Positions 5,088 through 6,841 of a stretch of DNA of 6,841 nt are shown here, in pieces. The notes beneath the pieces are model-generated. The model did no database searches. It had not been told where the DNA came from and saw only the letters and a list, made by a program, of their open reading frames with translations. Made by a program: the position numbers and the translations under genes. Position 1 is the stretch's first letter. Every line of letters starts with the position of its first letter. Source of the stretch: Methanothrix sp. (GTDB taxonomy: Archaea; Halobacteriota; Methanosarcinia; Methanotrichales; Methanotrichaceae); the NCBI GenBank assembly GCA_011391755.1, contig JAABPZ010000079.1:1-6841 (forward strand), read 5' to 3'.

Positions 5088-5519
5088 TCATACGCCCTTA
5101 AGAAATCCCCTAATAACATGCAGCATACTCTCCATCTTCTTCCAGTGGCCGCCCTCCCAGTAGAGCTTCTTGCAGGCGCTGCATTGCCACCTCTTCGTCC
5201 CGGACGTCTTCATCACTTCCAGTCGGCCGTTGCACAGCGTGCATCTCCAGGGATCAAGTCGCAGGGGCACCCCCGCTTTGGCCATTTCCAGGAGCTGATC
5301 GGAAATTGCCGTGGACCGGATGAGTACGCACTGCACGCCCGCGCCCGGGCAGGCCTGGAAAAGTCCCCTGTCCCTGGTAATAATAGTGCGGCTCTCTTTC
5401 TTTGCCTGGAGCAGAAGCTCTGCGTCGCTCTTTCCCTTCGGGAGGGCCACATCCTGCCCTAAAAGCCGCAACCACCTTCCCAGGCGCATGAGCATCAGAT
5501 CCACCAAAAAGCGCTGCAC
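5088..5519 (-). CDS. Mut7-C (DUF82) PIN-like RNase domain protein with zinc ribbon
   Basis: This 143-residue protein matches the Mut7-C family. It begins RFLVDLMLMRLGRWLRLLGQDV, with acidic Asp7, and continues SDAELLLQAKKESRTIITRDRGL with Asp32, Glu34 and Asp50. These are the acidic residues expected of a PIN-like nuclease site. The C-terminal zinc ribbon has CTLC (Cys93, 96) and CSAC (Cys113, 116), followed by the family ending YWEGGHWKKM. The name comes from the C-terminal domain of the eukaryotic exonuclease Mut-7; archaeal and bacterial stand-alone forms are predicted RNases of unknown target. The start is GTG at 5519: no ATG occurs in frame before the upstream TAA at 5549-5547, and starting later would remove Asp7. 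No clear Shine-Dalgarno precedes it, while a TATA-like element lies 28 bases upstream, so it is probably leaderless. Stop TGA is at 5090-5088. Confidence 0.88.
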   Translation of the reverse strand: MQRFLVDLMLMRLGRWLRLLGQDVALPKGKSDAELLLQAKKESRTIITRDRGLFQACPGAGVQCVLIRSTAISDQLLEMAKAGVPLRLDPWRCTLCNGRLEVMKTSGTKRWQCSACKKLYWEGGHWKKMESMLHVIRGFLKGV

Positions 5520-5541
5520 ATCTCTTCGCCAGGCATCCGCA

Positions 5542-5554
5542 ACTATTTATCGAT
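5542..5554. promoter_or_regulatory. Shared bidirectional TATA-like element
   Basis: The core TATTTAT (5544-5550; ATAAATA on the minus strand) is centred at 5547. That is 28 bases from the GTG of the nuclease gene (5519) and 28 bases from the ATG of the NFACT gene (5575). An archaeal box A is normally about 26-28 bases before the transcription start, so both transcripts would begin at or beside their start codons. Neither gene has a clear Shine-Dalgarno, in agreement. The whole gap is only 55 bases, leaving little room for separate promoters. Confidence 0.5.
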
Positions 5555-5574
5555 TGATCTCGGACACCTCTCTC

Positions 5575-6841
5575 ATGAAAAAGGCGATGAGCAATGTGGA
5601 CGTCGCCGCCATGGCTGCGGAGCTATCCGACAGGATCCTGGGCGGCTTTATGGGCAAGGCCTACCAGCAGTCCTCGGACAAGATCTGGCTGTCTATCCAG
5701 TCTCCGGCGGAAGGCAGGCTGGATCTGCTTCTCGTAGCCGGCAAGAGAGTCAATATCACCAAAGGGCAGCGGCCTGCCTCCAAAACGCCGCCCCAATTTC
5801 CCACCATGCTCCGCAACCGTATAACCGGCGGCAGGATTGTCGAGATTTTGCAGCACGACCTGGACCGGGTCCTGGAGATCGCCGTAGAGCGCAGCGGACT
5901 TCGCCACTACCTGGTTATTGAGCTGTTTCCCAAAGGCAGCATGATTCTGCTCGATGAGAATCGGCAGATCCTATCCATGCTCAAAAAGATGGTCTACCGG
6001 GGCAGCAAAATGGCAGCCGGTGAGACGTACCTCTACCATCCCGGCCAGCTCGACCCCAGAAGCATTTCTCGGGAAGAGCTCTCGGCCTGGCTGGCCAGCG
6101 CCGGCCAGGATCTGGTCCGATCCATTGTGCGAGGACTGAACATGGGCGGAACCTACGGCGAGGAGGTCTGCCTGGTGGCGGGAGTGGATAAGAACAAGCC
6201 CGCCGCAGATCTGGACCCTGGCGAGATTGAAAAGGTCCATCAGGCCTTACGAGAGGTTTTCCTCGATGACACTCTCGATCCGCACATCGTTCTCGACAAG
6301 GGCGAGCCGGTGGATGTACTATCCCGGCCTCTCAAGATCTACGAGGGCCTGGAGAAAAAGCGCTTTGCCACTTTCAGCGAGGCCTTGGACACTTTCTTCG
6401 TAGAAAAAGAAGGGGATGAAGCGGAGAAGAAAAACCCTCTGGATCGCAGGATCGATGTGCAGCAAAAAGCGATTGAGGAGTTCGAGGCCCAGGAGAAGTC
6501 TTTCATCGGCAAAGGGGAGCTGGTCTACCAGATTTACGGCAGCGTGGAGCAGATTTTGTGCGTGGTGGGGCAGGCCCAAGCCAAGGGTTTTTCTTACAAT
6601 CAGATCTGGGAGAAGATCAGCGGCTCGGGCCTGCCTCAGGCCAAGACCATTCTCTCTTTAGACGGGCAGGGCGAGATGCGCGTCCTGCTGGATGGAGTGG
6701 AGCTGGAGCTACATGCCGGTCTCACCGTTCCCCAGAATGCGCAAAGGTACTACGAGAAGGCCAAGGAGATGGCCAGAAAAGGGAGCGGCGCAAAAGAAGC
6801 TCTGGTCATCACGAAGCAGCTTCGGGCAGGAAAGGCCGCTG
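5575..6841 (+). CDS. rqcH: NFACT family ribosome quality control protein RqcH/NEMF (3' partial)
   Basis: The frame opens at ATG 5575 and is still open at the window edge: 422 residues of a protein that usually has about 600-700. The start MKKAMSNVDVAAMAAEL is typical of archaeal NFACT proteins. The NFACT-N domain follows: GGFMGKAYQ, MLRNRITGGRI, the DR pair Asp97-Arg98 in QHDLDRVLEI, LVIELFPKGSMILLD, and GLNMGGTYGEEVCLVAGVDKN in the helix-hairpin-helix part (about 188-207). A charged region at 275-312 begins the coiled coil, and LTVPQNAQRYYEKAKEM (383-399) continues into the second coiled-coil arm; the NFACT-R domain must lie beyond 6841. In the known family, RqcH/Rqc2/NEMF binds split 50S or 60S subunits carrying peptidyl-tRNA and recruits tRNA to add C-terminal tails. 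The DR motif is the one tied to tRNA recruitment. It is cytoplasmic and ribosome-bound, and divergent from the Mut7-C nuclease, with a shared promoter. Confidence 0.92.
   Translation, partial: MKKAMSNVDVAAMAAELSDRILGGFMGKAYQQSSDKIWLSIQSPAEGRLDLLLVAGKRVNITKGQRPASKTPPQFPTMLRNRITGGRIVEILQHDLDRVLEIAVERSGLRHYLVIELFPKGSMILLDENRQILSMLKKMVYRGSKMAAGETYLYHPGQLDPRSISREELSAWLASAGQDLVRSIVRGLNMGGTYGEEVCLVAGVDKNKPAADLDPGEIEKVHQALREVFLDDTLDPHIVLDKGEPVDVLSRPLKIYEGLEKKRFATFSEALDTFFVEKEGDEAEKKNPLDRRIDVQQKAIEEFEAQEKSFIGKGELVYQIYGSVEQILCVVGQAQAKGFSYNQIWEKISGSGLPQAKTILSLDGQGEMRVLLDGVELELHAGLTVPQNAQRYYEKAKEMARKGSGAKEALVITKQLRAGKAA

Noticed and set aside
5118..5462. A 114-codon plus-strand frame opposite the nuclease gene
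   Set aside because: The minus strand holds the full Mut7-C motifs and zinc ribbon; this frame has none.

Overview
The window looks like chromosomal DNA from a methanogenic euryarchaeon or a close relative such as an anaerobic methane oxidiser. The signs are a cytoplasmic heterodisulfide reductase (Hdr) operon, archaeal TATA-box promoters in AT-rich intergenic DNA, gene starts that look leaderless, and an archaeal NFACT/RqcH protein. The fusion of HdrA to an MvhD domain recalls HdrA2 of Methanosarcina. A member of the Methanosarcinales, perhaps Methanothrix, is my best guess, but I could not test it.

Positions 1-3663 (plus strand) hold the end of a tightly packed electron-transfer operon. 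In order it encodes the C-terminal part of an HdrA-MvhD fusion (5' end outside the window), a two-cluster ferredoxin, a six-cluster polyferredoxin with a long cysteine-free tail, HdrC and HdrB. Every junction overlaps by 1 or 4 bases. Counting visible motifs, this part encodes sites for twelve [4Fe-4S] clusters, one MvhD-type [2Fe-2S] cluster and two non-cubane HdrB clusters. The expected role is flavin-based electron bifurcation that couples CoM-S-S-CoB reduction to ferredoxin reduction. The two extra ferredoxins probably extend the wire to another partner.

Positions 3664-4375 hold a 125-base C-rich gap with no convincing gene, a small minus-strand gene of unknown function (115 aa), and a 239-base AT-rich divergent promoter region. 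That region has TATA-like elements on both strands and a possible 23-residue ORF with an excellent Shine-Dalgarno sequence.

Positions 4376-6841 hold a cytoplasmic transglutaminase-like protein (plus strand), which converges on a Mut7-C/DUF82 PIN-like nuclease with a zinc ribbon (minus strand). The nuclease diverges from an RqcH/NEMF-type NFACT protein (plus strand, 3' end outside the window). The 55-base gap between these last two genes has one TATA-like element exactly 28 bases from each start codon. This suggests a bidirectional promoter with two leaderless transcripts, and possibly a shared role in RNA or ribosome quality control.
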